NCBI GenBank assembly: GCA_031410595.1 | Contig: JANNZM010000125.1 | Coordinates: 38,259 to 102,258, forward strand | Direction: 5' to 3' | Origin: JANMCE01 sp031410595 | Lineage (GTDB): Bacteria > Actinomycetota > Acidimicrobiia > Acidimicrobiales > Ilumatobacteraceae | DNA length: 64,000 nucleotides | Part shown: positions 8,518 through 16,570 of the stretch, in pieces | Numbering within the stretch: the first letter of the stretch is position 1 | Layout: every line of letters starts with the position of its first letter | Notes under the pieces: generated by a model | Told to the model about the DNA's origin: nothing | Databases searched by the model: none | What the model saw: the letters and a program-made list of their open reading frames with translations, nothing else | Made by a program: the position numbers and the translations under genes

Positions 8518-9760
8518 TGTTGCGGGCGACGTTGAGCAACAGTCCGGCAGCGGCCATGGTGATCAACAACGACGATCCACCGAACGACACGAACGGCAGG
8601 GTAAGGCCGGTGAGCGGCATCATTCCCGTCACGCCCATGATGTTGATGACGGCCTGCGCCAATAACCACGCTGTGACGCCGCCAGCGACCAGCATGCCGA
8701 AGGTGTCCTTGGCATGCAACGCCACCTGCAACCCTGCGTAGCCAAGAACCGCGAACAGGGCGCAGACCACGACGACACCGAACAGACCCATCTCCTCGGC
8801 GATGAGGGCGAAAATAAAGTCGGTGTGCAGCTCGGGGATGAACCCCCACTTCGCCTTGCCGGCACCAACACCGGCCCCGGTGAGTCCACCACCGGCGACG
8901 GCCACAAGCGACTGCCACACCTGGTAGCCCTTGTCGGTCTTGTTCGCTTCTAGGTTGAGGAACGTTGTCCAGCGGGCAAGACGGTACGACTCCGACATCA
9001 CGAACCCGACACCTGCCAGCGTCATACCCGTTGCGGCTCCGGCGAGCGGACGCAGCGGTACGCCGGCGAAGAACGACACTGCCAAAACGATGATGGCCAT
9101 CACAATGCCGTTGCCGAGGTCACGTTGGGCTAACACCAACAAACACGCTGCACCGAGAATTATCAGCACCGGCCGCAGTGTGCGTTTCGGATTGGCGATG
9201 TGCTCTGATCGACGTGCCAGCAGGTCGGCGCTATACAACAGCAGCGCCAGCTTCATGACCTCAGAAGGTTGCCCACCGAATGGCCCGAGGTTCAGCCAGT
9301 TCTGCGCACCGTTGATGTTTCGCCCGAGGCCGGGAATGAACACAAGAAACATCGACAGGAACGAGCCGACCAGACCGACCTTCACAAAGTTGCGCCATTT
9401 CGTGTACGGCACCTTCACGGTAATGAACAGCGCGCCCATCCCGAGGATGGCCCAGAGCAGCTGCTTCTTGAAGTAGCCCCAGCCGTTCTGACCGTTGTTG
9501 ATTGCTTTGACCGCAGACGACGACAGCACCATTACAAGGCCAAGCATGGTGAGCACGGCCATCACTGCGGCGATGATGTAGAAGTGGATCGGCGGTTCGC
9601 CCAGCACCGGCTTGGGACCACGGGCTGCGGCACGCCGACGCTTCATGCTCCGACGAGCTTCGCGACGGTTGACTGGTCGGCCCGTCGGGTGCCGGGCCCG
9701 GCTGGCTTGCTGGTCTGGTTCGCTGCCGGGGCGACCGACGAAAGTGGTTGATCCTGTCAT
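8510..9760 (-). CDS. ftsW: SEDS peptidoglycan polymerase FtsW
   Basis: A 416-residue polytopic protein with about ten membrane helices. SEDS hallmarks are visible: LGRNINGAQNWL, QPSEVMKLALLL, LAQRDLGNGIV with the catalytic-region Asp, HTDFIFALIAEEMG and LPFVSFGGSSLL. FtsW polymerises glycan strands together with FtsI at the septum. The ATG at 9760 forms an ATGA overlap with the mraY stop and has AGGGA upstream. A basic 50-residue cytoplasmic N-tail precedes the first helix. murD, which normally lies between mraY and ftsW, is absent. Confidence 0.95.
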   Translation of the reverse strand: MTGSTTFVGRPGSEPDQQASRARHPTGRPVNRREARRSMKRRRAAARGPKPVLGEPPIHFYIIAAVMAVLTMLGLVMVLSSSAVKAINNGQNGWGYFKKQLLWAILGMGALFITVKVPYTKWRNFVKVGLVGSFLSMFLVFIPGLGRNINGAQNWLNLGPFGGQPSEVMKLALLLYSADLLARRSEHIANPKRTLRPVLIILGAACLLVLAQRDLGNGIVMAIIVLAVSFFAGVPLRPLAGAATGMTLAGVGFVMSESYRLARWTTFLNLEANKTDKGYQVWQSLVAVAGGGLTGAGVGAGKAKWGFIPELHTDFIFALIAEEMGLFGVVVVCALFAVLGYAGLQVALHAKDTFGMLVAGGVTAWLLAQAVINIMGVTGMMPLTGLTLPFVSFGGSSLLITMAAAGLLLNVARNSG

Positions 9761-10827
9761 CCGTTTTTCCCTGGGAAGCGTCCAAAGTCGGCGAGCACAA
9801 GCCCGATGGCGAGGGCAACACAAATGCCCGAGATGATCCAGAAGCGGATGATGACCGTGGTTTCCGGCCAACCCACTTTCTCGAAATGATGGTGAATCGG
9901 CGAGAGGCGGAACAGCCGCTTCTTGCGGCCCGAGGCCTTGAACACGGCCATCTGCAAACCGACCGAACCGGCCTCGATCACGTTGAGCCCGCAGATGATC
10001 GGCAGCATCAACATCGTGTTGGTGGTGAGGGCGAGCAACGCGAGCGCAGCACCGATACCGAGGGCGCCTACGTCCCCCATAAAGATGCGGGCGGGTGCTG
10101 CGTTCCACCACAGGAAGCCGACGCATGCTCCGGCGAACGCCATGGCAATAATGGCGAGGTCGAGGGGGTTGATCGTTCCGCCCTTGCCCTTCGTTACACC
10201 GTAGATATCAGGGTTGCGAAAGCTCCAGAAGGCAATAAACGACAAGGCGACGAACCCCAAGATGGCCGATCCGGAGGCCAGACCATCGAGACCGTCGGTC
10301 ACGTTGACCGCGTTGGTCGTAGAGAAAATGGTTGCAGTTGCAAGCAAAATCCAGACGATGGTCGGCACCTTCCACCCGGGCAGGTCGTACCGAGTGAACG
10401 AGATGCGCGTGTTGATGTGTTCCACTAATACCAGTGGGGTGGCGATGGCGGCGCTCATGATGATGGTGAGGTAGCCCTTCAGCTTCCAGAGCACGCCGCG
10501 ATTGTGCTGCCGCTTGACCTTGAGGTAGTCGTCAAGGAACCCGAGTGCGGCCATGATGGCGATGCCGAGGAAGATCCAGATGGCCTGGTTGGAGAAGGTG
10601 ATCTTCGGCAGCACGTGCGGGACGAGGTAGCCAATGAACGCGGCCAGCAAGATCGCCAGGCCACCCATGGTTGGGGTGCCACGCTTGTGCTGATGGTCGG
10701 GACCGCGATCCTCCTGCCCAAGGATCGGTTGGCTGGTGCCACGCTCACTGAAGAAACCAATGAGGTAGCGGGTACCAAAAAGGGACACGGCCATCGCGAC
10801 GATAGCGGCGAGGAGGAGCCCTCTCAT
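9757..10827 (-). CDS. mraY: Phospho-MurNAc-pentapeptide transferase
   Basis: A 356-residue membrane enzyme that makes lipid I from UDP-MurNAc-pentapeptide and undecaprenyl phosphate. It carries HKRGTPTMGGLAIL (about 48-61), the Mg-binding FLDDYLK (about 97-103), NAVNVTDGLDGLASG (about 185-199) and MGDVGALGIGA, all catalytic MraY signatures. It overlaps murE by 4 nt upstream and ftsW by 4 nt downstream. Confidence 0.97.
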   Translation of the reverse strand: MRGLLLAAIVAMAVSLFGTRYLIGFFSERGTSQPILGQEDRGPDHQHKRGTPTMGGLAILLAAFIGYLVPHVLPKITFSNQAIWIFLGIAIMAALGFLDDYLKVKRQHNRGVLWKLKGYLTIIMSAAIATPLVLVEHINTRISFTRYDLPGWKVPTIVWILLATATIFSTTNAVNVTDGLDGLASGSAILGFVALSFIAFWSFRNPDIYGVTKGKGGTINPLDLAIIAMAFAGACVGFLWWNAAPARIFMGDVGALGIGAALALLALTTNTMLMLPIICGLNVIEAGSVGLQMAVFKASGRKKRLFRLSPIHHHFEKVGWPETTVIIRFWIISGICVALAIGLVLADFGRFPGKNG

Positions 10828-12230
10828 CGCAGCGCCTCCAGCAACTCGCGGGCAACGACACGATCATCGAAGGGACGCACCTCGGTGCCGATGGTTTGGG
10901 TGGCCTCATGTCCCTTGCCGGCAATCACGACCACATCACCAGGCCGCGCCATGGCGAAAGCGGCCGCAATCGCTGCTCGACGGTCGAGCTCAATGACATA
11001 GTCACCGGTCGAGCCGGTCGGAAATCCACGAACCACGTCAGAGATGATGGCAGCCGGACCCTCCCCGCGCGGGTTATCCGACGTGAGAACGACGAAATCG
11101 GCGTTCTTTTTGGCGATTTCGCCCATCAAGGGCCGCTTTGTTGCGTCCCGATCACCGCCGCAGCCGAACACCACCACCAGCCGACCACGGGTCACTCCCC
11201 GCGCCGCCTGAAGGGCAACTCGAAGCCCGTCGGGCGTGTGGGCATAGTCAATGATCACGCCAAACGACTGCCCGGCGTCGACCGGTTCGAATCGTCCCGG
11301 CACTGGCGTCGCTGAGCTGAGGCCTTCGGCGACCGTCGCTGGATCAATGCCGTAGGCCAAGGCTGCGGTGGCGGCAGCGAGACCGTTCGCAACGCTGAAC
11401 GCGCCACCGAGGGGCAAGCGGACCCGTTGGTGATGCCACGTAAATGTCGCACTGCGCGCATCGAGCACGATGTCGGTTGCGTCATGCATCGAGAACAGCC
11501 GCACCGGAACGGTGACCTGTGCGGCGAGCTGTTGGCCTCGAACATCATCGGCGTTGATGACCGCGACGCCGCAACGCTCCGGTTCGAACAGCCGCGCCTT
11601 GGCGGCGAAATAGTCGTCCTCGGTGCCGTGAAGGTCGAGGTGGTCGCGGGAAAGATTGGTGAACACGCCGACGGTGAACCAAGTGGCGTCGACGCGGTGC
11701 AGTGCGAGCGCATGGGACGACACTTCCACCGCCGCGGCTTTCTTTCCGCTGTCACGAAACGCGGCGAGTTCGGCCTGGAAGGCCGGGGCCTCTGGCGTGG
11801 TGTGGGCGCCCGAGAGGGTGCCGAGCAGACCGCACGGCAGGCCGGCGTGCTCAAGCACCGACTGCAGCAGCCATGTTGTGGTGGTCTTGCCGTTGGTGCC
11901 CGTGACCCCGAATACTGCGAGTGATCGGGATGGGTTGTCGTAGATCGCGCTCGCCAAATACGGCATCGCAGCACGCACGTCGGGCACCACCAGTTGCGGT
12001 ACATCGAGATCGAGTTGATGATCAACGACGAGGGCGACGGCCCCGGCCGAGACTGCGGTCGCTGCGAAGATGTGGCCATCGATGGAAGCACCCGGCACGC
12101 AGCAGAACAGCGTGCCCGGACCGACATGTCTGGAATCGTGGGTGATGCCCGACAGCACCGCATTCGCGCCGATCTGCGTCCACCCGATGTGGGGCGGAAG
12201 CGAGTGGGCGGCCTCGCTCAACGACGCCAC
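10824..12230 (-). CDS. murE: UDP-MurNAc-tripeptide synthetase, meso-DAP type
   Basis: A 468-residue Mur ligase. The ATP loop GVTGTNGKTTT lies near residue 110, NLSRDHLDLHGT supplies the Mg/ligand site, and DNPRGE near residue 385 is the signature of meso-diaminopimelate-specific MurE (L-Lys enzymes differ here). The final KGHE motif is present. It starts 3 nt after ftsI and overlaps mraY by 4 nt; murF, normally next, is missing. I considered MurF, but DNPR and the closest sequence pattern favour MurE. Confidence 0.94.
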   Translation of the reverse strand: MASLSEAAHSLPPHIGWTQIGANAVLSGITHDSRHVGPGTLFCCVPGASIDGHIFAATAVSAGAVALVVDHQLDLDVPQLVVPDVRAAMPYLASAIYDNPSRSLAVFGVTGTNGKTTTTWLLQSVLEHAGLPCGLLGTLSGAHTTPEAPAFQAELAAFRDSGKKAAAVEVSSHALALHRVDATWFTVGVFTNLSRDHLDLHGTEDDYFAAKARLFEPERCGVAVINADDVRGQQLAAQVTVPVRLFSMHDATDIVLDARSATFTWHHQRVRLPLGGAFSVANGLAAATAALAYGIDPATVAEGLSSATPVPGRFEPVDAGQSFGVIIDYAHTPDGLRVALQAARGVTRGRLVVVFGCGGDRDATKRPLMGEIAKKNADFVVLTSDNPRGEGPAAIISDVVRGFPTGSTGDYVIELDRRAAIAAAFAMARPGDVVVIAGKGHEATQTIGTEVRPFDDRVVARELLEALR

Positions 12231-12233
12231 GAC

Positions 12234-14069
12234 CTACTTCTTCGACGATGGCGGGCAGAGCGCCTCGGGCGGGCTCGGCGGCACCTTGAGGGCTCGCAGC
12301 GCTTCGGCCCCTACTTGGGCAAACAGGGGCGCCGCGCCCGATCGGCCGTAGCGGAACTCGCCCTGGGGTTCATCGAGTGAAACAAGAATCGTGACCCGCG
12401 GGCTCTCCGCCGGAGCGAAGCCAGCAAACGAGGACACGAAGTGATATTGCCCGAGTTTGTCCTTGTAGCCGTCGGCCTGACCCTTCACGTTCTGCGCCTT
12501 GAAAGCCGTACCCGTTTTGCCTGCGACGGCATATCCGTTTATGTCGGCCGCATGCTTTTCGGACGCAGTACCGAAGCACACAACGCCCTGCAGCACCTGG
12601 TTCATCTGCGCTGCCGTTGTTGGCTTGAGGACCTGACGAGTTTCCGATGGAGGCGACAGATGTTCCACGCCGGCCAGGTCCATGGTGGACTTCACCAGGC
12701 GAGGTGCCACGTACGTGCCGTTGTTCGCAATGATGTTCATCGCTCCGACCAACTGAATACCGGTCACACCGATGCCCTGCCCGAACGTCATCGTCGCCCG
12801 TCGGGATTTGCTGATGTTCTCGAATTTGGGGAACAGGCCGGGCGTCTCATTCGGAAACCCCAGGCCGCTCACCGAACCGAACCCGAACTTGTGGAAGTAG
12901 TCGTTGATCTTGGCGGCACCGACGGCTTGGGCCAACTTGACCGTACCGATGTTGGACGAATGGGCGATGATGTTCGGCAAGTTCATTTGCCGAGCTTCGT
13001 GGTTCTCGGCGTCGGTGATGACGCGGTCGTCTACCTTGAAGCCGGTGGACGGTGAGCCGTCAACCTGCGAGACGACCGAGCGAGGGATGTCCCAGGTCTG
13101 CTCAAGGTCGCTGGCGCCCTCTTCAAGCGCGGCGGACGCGGTGATGATCTTGGCCACCGAGCCCGGCTCATACGCGTCAACCAAGGAATGATTCGCCGTC
13201 GAGACAACCGCCTGCTTCGTGCCGGGATCGACGCGCACGTTCGACATGACCAGCACGTCGCCGGTCTGGGAATCGATGGCGATGACGAAGCCACCCTTAG
13301 CTCCCGTCTCGATCACCCGAGCCTCAAGTAGGCGGTCAGTGGCGTACTGCAGGCGGCTGTCCAACGTGAGGAAGATGTCATTGCCCGGGAGCGGCGGCGT
13401 GGTGAAGTCCTTCCCGTTCGGAATCGAATGACCCTTCAGGTCGAACTCACGCTCGATGGAACCCGCTTTGCCGGTCAACGTGTCGTTGTATTGGGCCTCG
13501 AGCCCACTGGTTCCCTTGCCATCGACATCGGTGGAGCCAAGCACGCTCACAGCCAGGTCACCGGCTGGCGTGTATCGACGCGACTCCGCCACGAAGTTCA
13601 CACCGGGGAGATGAAGCTGTCGCACTTGTTCGGCTAGGTCATCATCCACCTGACGACGCACGTACACGAAACCTTCGGTGTTCGAATTGAGTTTGGTGGC
13701 CAACTGCTGGGCTTCTTTGGCGTCCATGCCGAGCGCTTGCACCAGCTGAGCCAACACCGTTTCCTTCGCCTCCCCCTTGATCAAACGCGGGTCGGCCCAG
13801 ATAGTGGTAGCCGGCACGGTCATGGCCATCTCAACACCGCTGCGGTCAAAGATGGTGCCACGGCCGGCGGGCAGCTTGGTGGTGTGCAATCGCTTGCTCT
13901 CGCCATCGTTCACGAACGCTGCGGCCTGTGTGGTTTGTACCAGTCCGACGCGTACGACGATGGCAAGGAACATCAGCGCGAACACCACGTAGACGCTCAC
14001 AAGGCGACGCCGGGTGCGAGCTGGTCGGGGTGCTCGTGCAAGTCGCACTGCCGCCGCAGTCGATGTCAT
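12234..14069 (-). CDS. ftsI: Class B penicillin-binding protein FtsI (PBP3)
   Basis: A 611-residue septal transpeptidase. A short basic N-tail and one membrane helix (about 24-45) precede the PBP dimerisation domain. The transpeptidase domain has the active-site tetrad SVAK (EPGSVAKI, about 303-310), the SSN triad (about 371) and KTGTA (about 519). No PASTA repeats follow. It cross-links new septal peptidoglycan with FtsW as glycan polymerase. It overlaps ftsL by 4 nt. Confidence 0.96.
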   Translation of the reverse strand: MTSTAAAVRLARAPRPARTRRRLVSVYVVFALMFLAIVVRVGLVQTTQAAAFVNDGESKRLHTTKLPAGRGTIFDRSGVEMAMTVPATTIWADPRLIKGEAKETVLAQLVQALGMDAKEAQQLATKLNSNTEGFVYVRRQVDDDLAEQVRQLHLPGVNFVAESRRYTPAGDLAVSVLGSTDVDGKGTSGLEAQYNDTLTGKAGSIEREFDLKGHSIPNGKDFTTPPLPGNDIFLTLDSRLQYATDRLLEARVIETGAKGGFVIAIDSQTGDVLVMSNVRVDPGTKQAVVSTANHSLVDAYEPGSVAKIITASAALEEGASDLEQTWDIPRSVVSQVDGSPSTGFKVDDRVITDAENHEARQMNLPNIIAHSSNIGTVKLAQAVGAAKINDYFHKFGFGSVSGLGFPNETPGLFPKFENISKSRRATMTFGQGIGVTGIQLVGAMNIIANNGTYVAPRLVKSTMDLAGVEHLSPPSETRQVLKPTTAAQMNQVLQGVVCFGTASEKHAADINGYAVAGKTGTAFKAQNVKGQADGYKDKLGQYHFVSSFAGFAPAESPRVTILVSLDEPQGEFRYGRSGAAPLFAQVGAEALRALKVPPSPPEALCPPSSKK

Positions 14070-14575
14070 TTTGTTTCTCCGGTGATCTGCTTATACGCGG
14101 CCCAGTCGGGGCGGGTGGAACTGGCCGAGGGCACCTGCACTTGTGGCCCGCCAGAGGCAGCAATCAGCACCTCGGTCACGATCTCCGGCGACGACGGGAT
14201 GTACGACAGCGGGTTGGTGGCTGCCGCCGGGTGCATGTTCAGCTTCCTCGCCCTGGCCAGGATGATGTTGGGCGCCTGTAGCTCGGCTACCTGAAGTCGG
14301 GAGTGATCGAATTTCAGCTGCTCAGCCCGCAAATCGCGAGCGACTTGATCAACCATGATCTGGTTCTGCGCAAGCTGGGCCTGAAACGCCGTTAGGCCAA
14401 TCAAGAATCCGAATGCAAGCGTGCAGCCGACCAGGCCGACCGCACTGGCGCGCCGACGCCTGGCACGAAGCGTCGGGACGACGCGCAGCTTCGGCTTCGG
14501 TGGATCAACGGAGCGCGACGGGGCCGAGTGCTTGGGTGCACGGGCCGCAGCCACTTCTTGGCGGCGGACGTTCAT
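14066..14575 (-). CDS. ftsL: FtsL-like septum protein
   Basis: A 169-residue bitopic protein between rsmH and ftsI: basic N-terminus, one membrane helix (about 43-64), then a short heptad-like coiled coil (about 65-115, QLAQNQIMVDQVARDLRAEQ) and a Pro/Ser-rich extracytoplasmic tail. Sequence conservation is weak in this family, so the name rests on position, topology and size. FtsL joins FtsB and FtsQ to activate FtsWI. Confidence 0.85.
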   Translation of the reverse strand: MNVRRQEVAAARAPKHSAPSRSVDPPKPKLRVVPTLRARRRRASAVGLVGCTLAFGFLIGLTAFQAQLAQNQIMVDQVARDLRAEQLKFDHSRLQVAELQAPNIILARARKLNMHPAAATNPLSYIPSSPEIVTEVLIAASGGPQVQVPSASSTRPDWAAYKQITGETK

Positions 14576-14578
14576 CGC

Positions 14579-15553
14579 CTACTGCCCGGCAGTGATCGGG
14601 TACGGGAGTCGCTCGACCATGCGAAGAATGGCCGACTCACTGCGCGGATTCCGTTCCATTTCAGCTGCCGATGGCTTGCGCTTCTCCGGTCTCACAAGAC
14701 GGACCGTTTGCACTGCATCGCACACACAGGGCAGATCGGCCGGGCAGGTGCAGCCCCCCGTTGCCGCGTAGCGGAAACGGTCTTTGACAATGCGATCTTC
14801 ACCGGAGTGATACGACAGCACGGCCACACGACCGGCTGGACGGGTGACTTCAATAGCCGCGTCAATTGCCGTTGGCAGGATGGCCAACTCGTCGTTGACC
14901 TCGATGCGAATGGCTTGGAAGGTTCGCTTGGCCGGGTGACCGCCACGGCGCCGAGCGGCAGCCGGAATGGCGTCACGCACAACCGAGGCCAGCTGCACGG
15001 TGGATTCAATGGGCCGGTTGGCCACGATGGCGCGGGCGATACGGCCGGCGAAACGCTCGTCACCGTTCACCCGCAGGACTTCGGCCAGCTCGTCTTCGCT
15101 GTAGCCGTTCACGACATCGGTGGCGCTCCACGAACGAGTGGGATCCATCCGCATGTCGACCGGACCGTCGTTGCGATACGAGAAGCCTCGTTCCGCCAGA
15201 TCCAGTTGAGGAGAAGAAACGCCGAGATCAAAGAAGACGGCGGAGACATCCGAGATTTGGAGATCGGTCATGATGGATGCGAGGGAATCGAACCGGCCGT
15301 GCACTCCCTGGAACCGTTCGCCGAAGCGAGCGAGTCGAGCCGATGCCACCGACAGCGCCATGGGATCCTGATCGATACCGACGTAGCGGCATTCGGGCAG
15401 GGCCTCTAAGAGTCGGGCAGCGTGCCCGGCTCCTCCGAGGGTGCAGTCAACGATCGTTCCCGCCGGAACCGATGACAGGCCTTCGATGATCTCGTCGATC
15501 ATCACCGGGTCATGCCGGAACTTCTCATCGTTGCTCATGGTGTTGTTGTCCAT
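14579..15553 (-). CDS. rsmH: 16S rRNA m4C1402 methyltransferase RsmH (MraW)
   Basis: A 324-residue SAM-dependent enzyme that N4-methylates C1402 of 16S rRNA. It has the SAM site VDCTLGGAGHA (about 32-42), YVGIDQDPMAL, the FDLGVSSPQLD motif, GGHPAKRTFQAIRIEVNDEL (family signature) and VLSYHSGEDRIVK. The start is uncertain: ATG at 15553 is used here; ATG at 15538 is an alternative. The frame also stays open far upstream, so a start near 15704 cannot be excluded. A large inverted repeat sits immediately upstream of the chosen start. Confidence 0.95.
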   Translation of the reverse strand: MDNNTMSNDEKFRHDPVMIDEIIEGLSSVPAGTIVDCTLGGAGHAARLLEALPECRYVGIDQDPMALSVASARLARFGERFQGVHGRFDSLASIMTDLQISDVSAVFFDLGVSSPQLDLAERGFSYRNDGPVDMRMDPTRSWSATDVVNGYSEDELAEVLRVNGDERFAGRIARAIVANRPIESTVQLASVVRDAIPAAARRRGGHPAKRTFQAIRIEVNDELAILPTAIDAAIEVTRPAGRVAVLSYHSGEDRIVKDRFRYAATGGCTCPADLPCVCDAVQTVRLVRPEKRKPSAAEMERNPRSESAILRMVERLPYPITAGQ

Positions 15554-15563
15554 CACTCGATTT

Positions 15564-15689
15564 GATGCGCTTACCTGCAGTCCCCCGGGCAGCGGTTGCT
15601 GCCGGGATTTCTCCCCGACTAGCGAGACGGGAGCGGGCGGAGTTTGGGCTGTCCATCTTGCCGACCGGGAGACTGCAGGTGAGCGCATC
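15564..15689 (-). promoter_or_regulatory. Inverted-repeat leader upstream of rsmH
   Basis: Arms 15564-15588 and 15665-15689 are 25 nt each and pair at 23 of 25 positions (core GACTGCAGGT), enclosing 76 nt with a further short GC-rich hairpin. On the transcribed strand the 3' arm ends about 11 nt before the rsmH ATG, so the stem could mask the ribosome-binding region. Structured leaders upstream of mraW (the mraW RNA motif) have been described in some Actinobacteria; I cannot confirm that this is the same motif. It could also be coding if rsmH starts upstream. Confidence 0.55.
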
Positions 15690-15750
15690 ACCAGGAAATT
15701 CATTGCTGTGTGGTTACCTCGGCGCTCCTTTCGAGTGGGTTGGCGGGGCG

Positions 15751-16176
15751 CTAGGCGCCCTTGAGTTCTGCGGCACCGCGGGCTCGCACCCGCGAATAGT
15801 CCTCGGTGTTCCAAATCTCGACACGGTCGTACGAACCGGCCACAACGACCTTGGCGCCGGCCGCCAAGTTGGCGAACTCTCGGAGGGACGAATCGACATT
15901 GATCCGACCTTGGGCATCGACCGGCACCTCGAAGGTGTTGTGGGCCAGGGTTCGCCATGCATCTCGGCTGATCTCTCCACGTTTCATCTTCTCGGTCGCC
16001 TCCTTTGCGGTCTCTTCGAATTCGTCTCGGGTGAACACGTCAATGCACCCGTCATTGCCAAACGCCAGAAAGCAGCTCGGTTCGAACTTCGGGCGGTAGG
16101 TGGACGGCAAGGCAACACGACCCTTTGGGTCGAGCTGGCGCTCGTGCCGACCGGTAAACACCGTGGTTCTCTCCAT
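15751..16176 (-). CDS. mraZ: Transcriptional regulator MraZ
   Basis: A 141-residue protein with two tandem AbrB-like MraZ domains: residues about 5-70 (GRHERQLDPKGRVALPSTYR) and about 75-135 (FEVPVDAQGRINVDSSLREFANL). MraZ forms a ring that binds TGGGN repeats and represses the dcw operon. The ATG at 16176 is the only start that gives the family N-terminus. Five TGGGN boxes lie 39-85 nt upstream, which implies autoregulation. It is the first gene of the operon; rsmH starts 197 nt later. Confidence 0.97.
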   Translation of the reverse strand: MERTTVFTGRHERQLDPKGRVALPSTYRPKFEPSCFLAFGNDGCIDVFTRDEFEETAKEATEKMKRGEISRDAWRTLAHNTFEVPVDAQGRINVDSSLREFANLAAGAKVVVAGSYDRVEIWNTEDYSRVRARGAAELKGA

Positions 16177-16214
16177 TCCGCTGTCTGGGTGCTGCTGCCG
16201 GGAACGTCGCTGTT

Positions 16215-16261
16215 CCCCACTGCCCCCCACTATGCACCCCAAACCCCCCCAAGTCAACCCA
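16215..16261 (-). promoter_or_regulatory. mraZ (dcw) promoter embedded in five MraZ boxes
   Basis: On the minus strand five TGGGN elements occur at 16257-16261 (TGGGT) and at 16247-16251, 16237-16241, 16225-16229 and 16215-16219 (all TGGGG). Start-to-start spacings are 10, 10, 12 and 10 nt, close to one helical turn. Within them lies TTGACT (16252-16257), a 17-nt spacer and CATAGT (16229-16234), a good sigma-70-type -35/-10 pair. MraZ binding would directly block polymerase. The predicted transcript start is near 16222, leaving a 5' UTR of about 45 nt. Confidence 0.8.
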
Positions 16262-16280
16262 CTTCGCGCCACAACGCGCC

Positions 16281-16335
16281 CTTCATTGCCTCGCTGGGGG
16301 TCGCTACCGCTCCCTGGCGCTCGGTCTCGCTTCCT
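16281..16335. repeat. Second copy of the dispersed intergenic repeat, upstream of the mraZ promoter
   Basis: This block contains GGTCGCTACCGCTCC (16299-16313) followed by CTCGGTCTCGCTTC and a GACAAT end, and is preceded by CTTCATTGCCTCG. The same ordered pieces occur at 1203-1262 in the sepF-divIVA spacer with small differences. No inverted second arm is obvious here, so this may be a half or decayed copy. It occupies part of the 394-nt gene-free stretch between mraZ and the next gene; the remainder (16336-16500) shows only GC-rich sequence with no gene. Confidence 0.6.
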
Positions 16336-16500
16336 CGGACAATGCCGCCAGCGCGCGGAAATGCGGGACTTTTCGCGCTTCCCGCGCGTGGCTTCGGTCG
16401 TTTTGCGACTCTGAGTGCCGTCACCGAAAGTTCTCTCAAGATTGCTTCTGCTTAGCGCTGCCCCGGTTACCGGTGGGGCGTTGTGGGGCGCTCCTATCGC

Positions 16501-16547
16501 TCTGCCAGTGCCTGGTGTCGATACACGACGTCGTGTACTGCAAGAAC
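16501..16547. repeat. 47-nt element with a perfect 16-nt palindrome (copy 1)
   Basis: Positions 16522-16537 read TACACGACGTCGTGTA, a perfect palindrome of the kind bound by dimeric regulators such as TetR-family proteins. The surrounding 47 nt match 17766-17812 at 40 of 47 positions in direct orientation. This copy lies about 20 nt upstream of a -10-like TAGCAT (16559-16564) of the decayed lipoprotein gene. Both copies can also be read on the minus strand as a similar peptide (VHDV-YR-Q-LAER), so a remnant of a duplicated coding sequence is the main alternative. Confidence 0.55.
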
Positions 16548-16570
16548 CGCCGCCCACGTAGCATCGGTCG

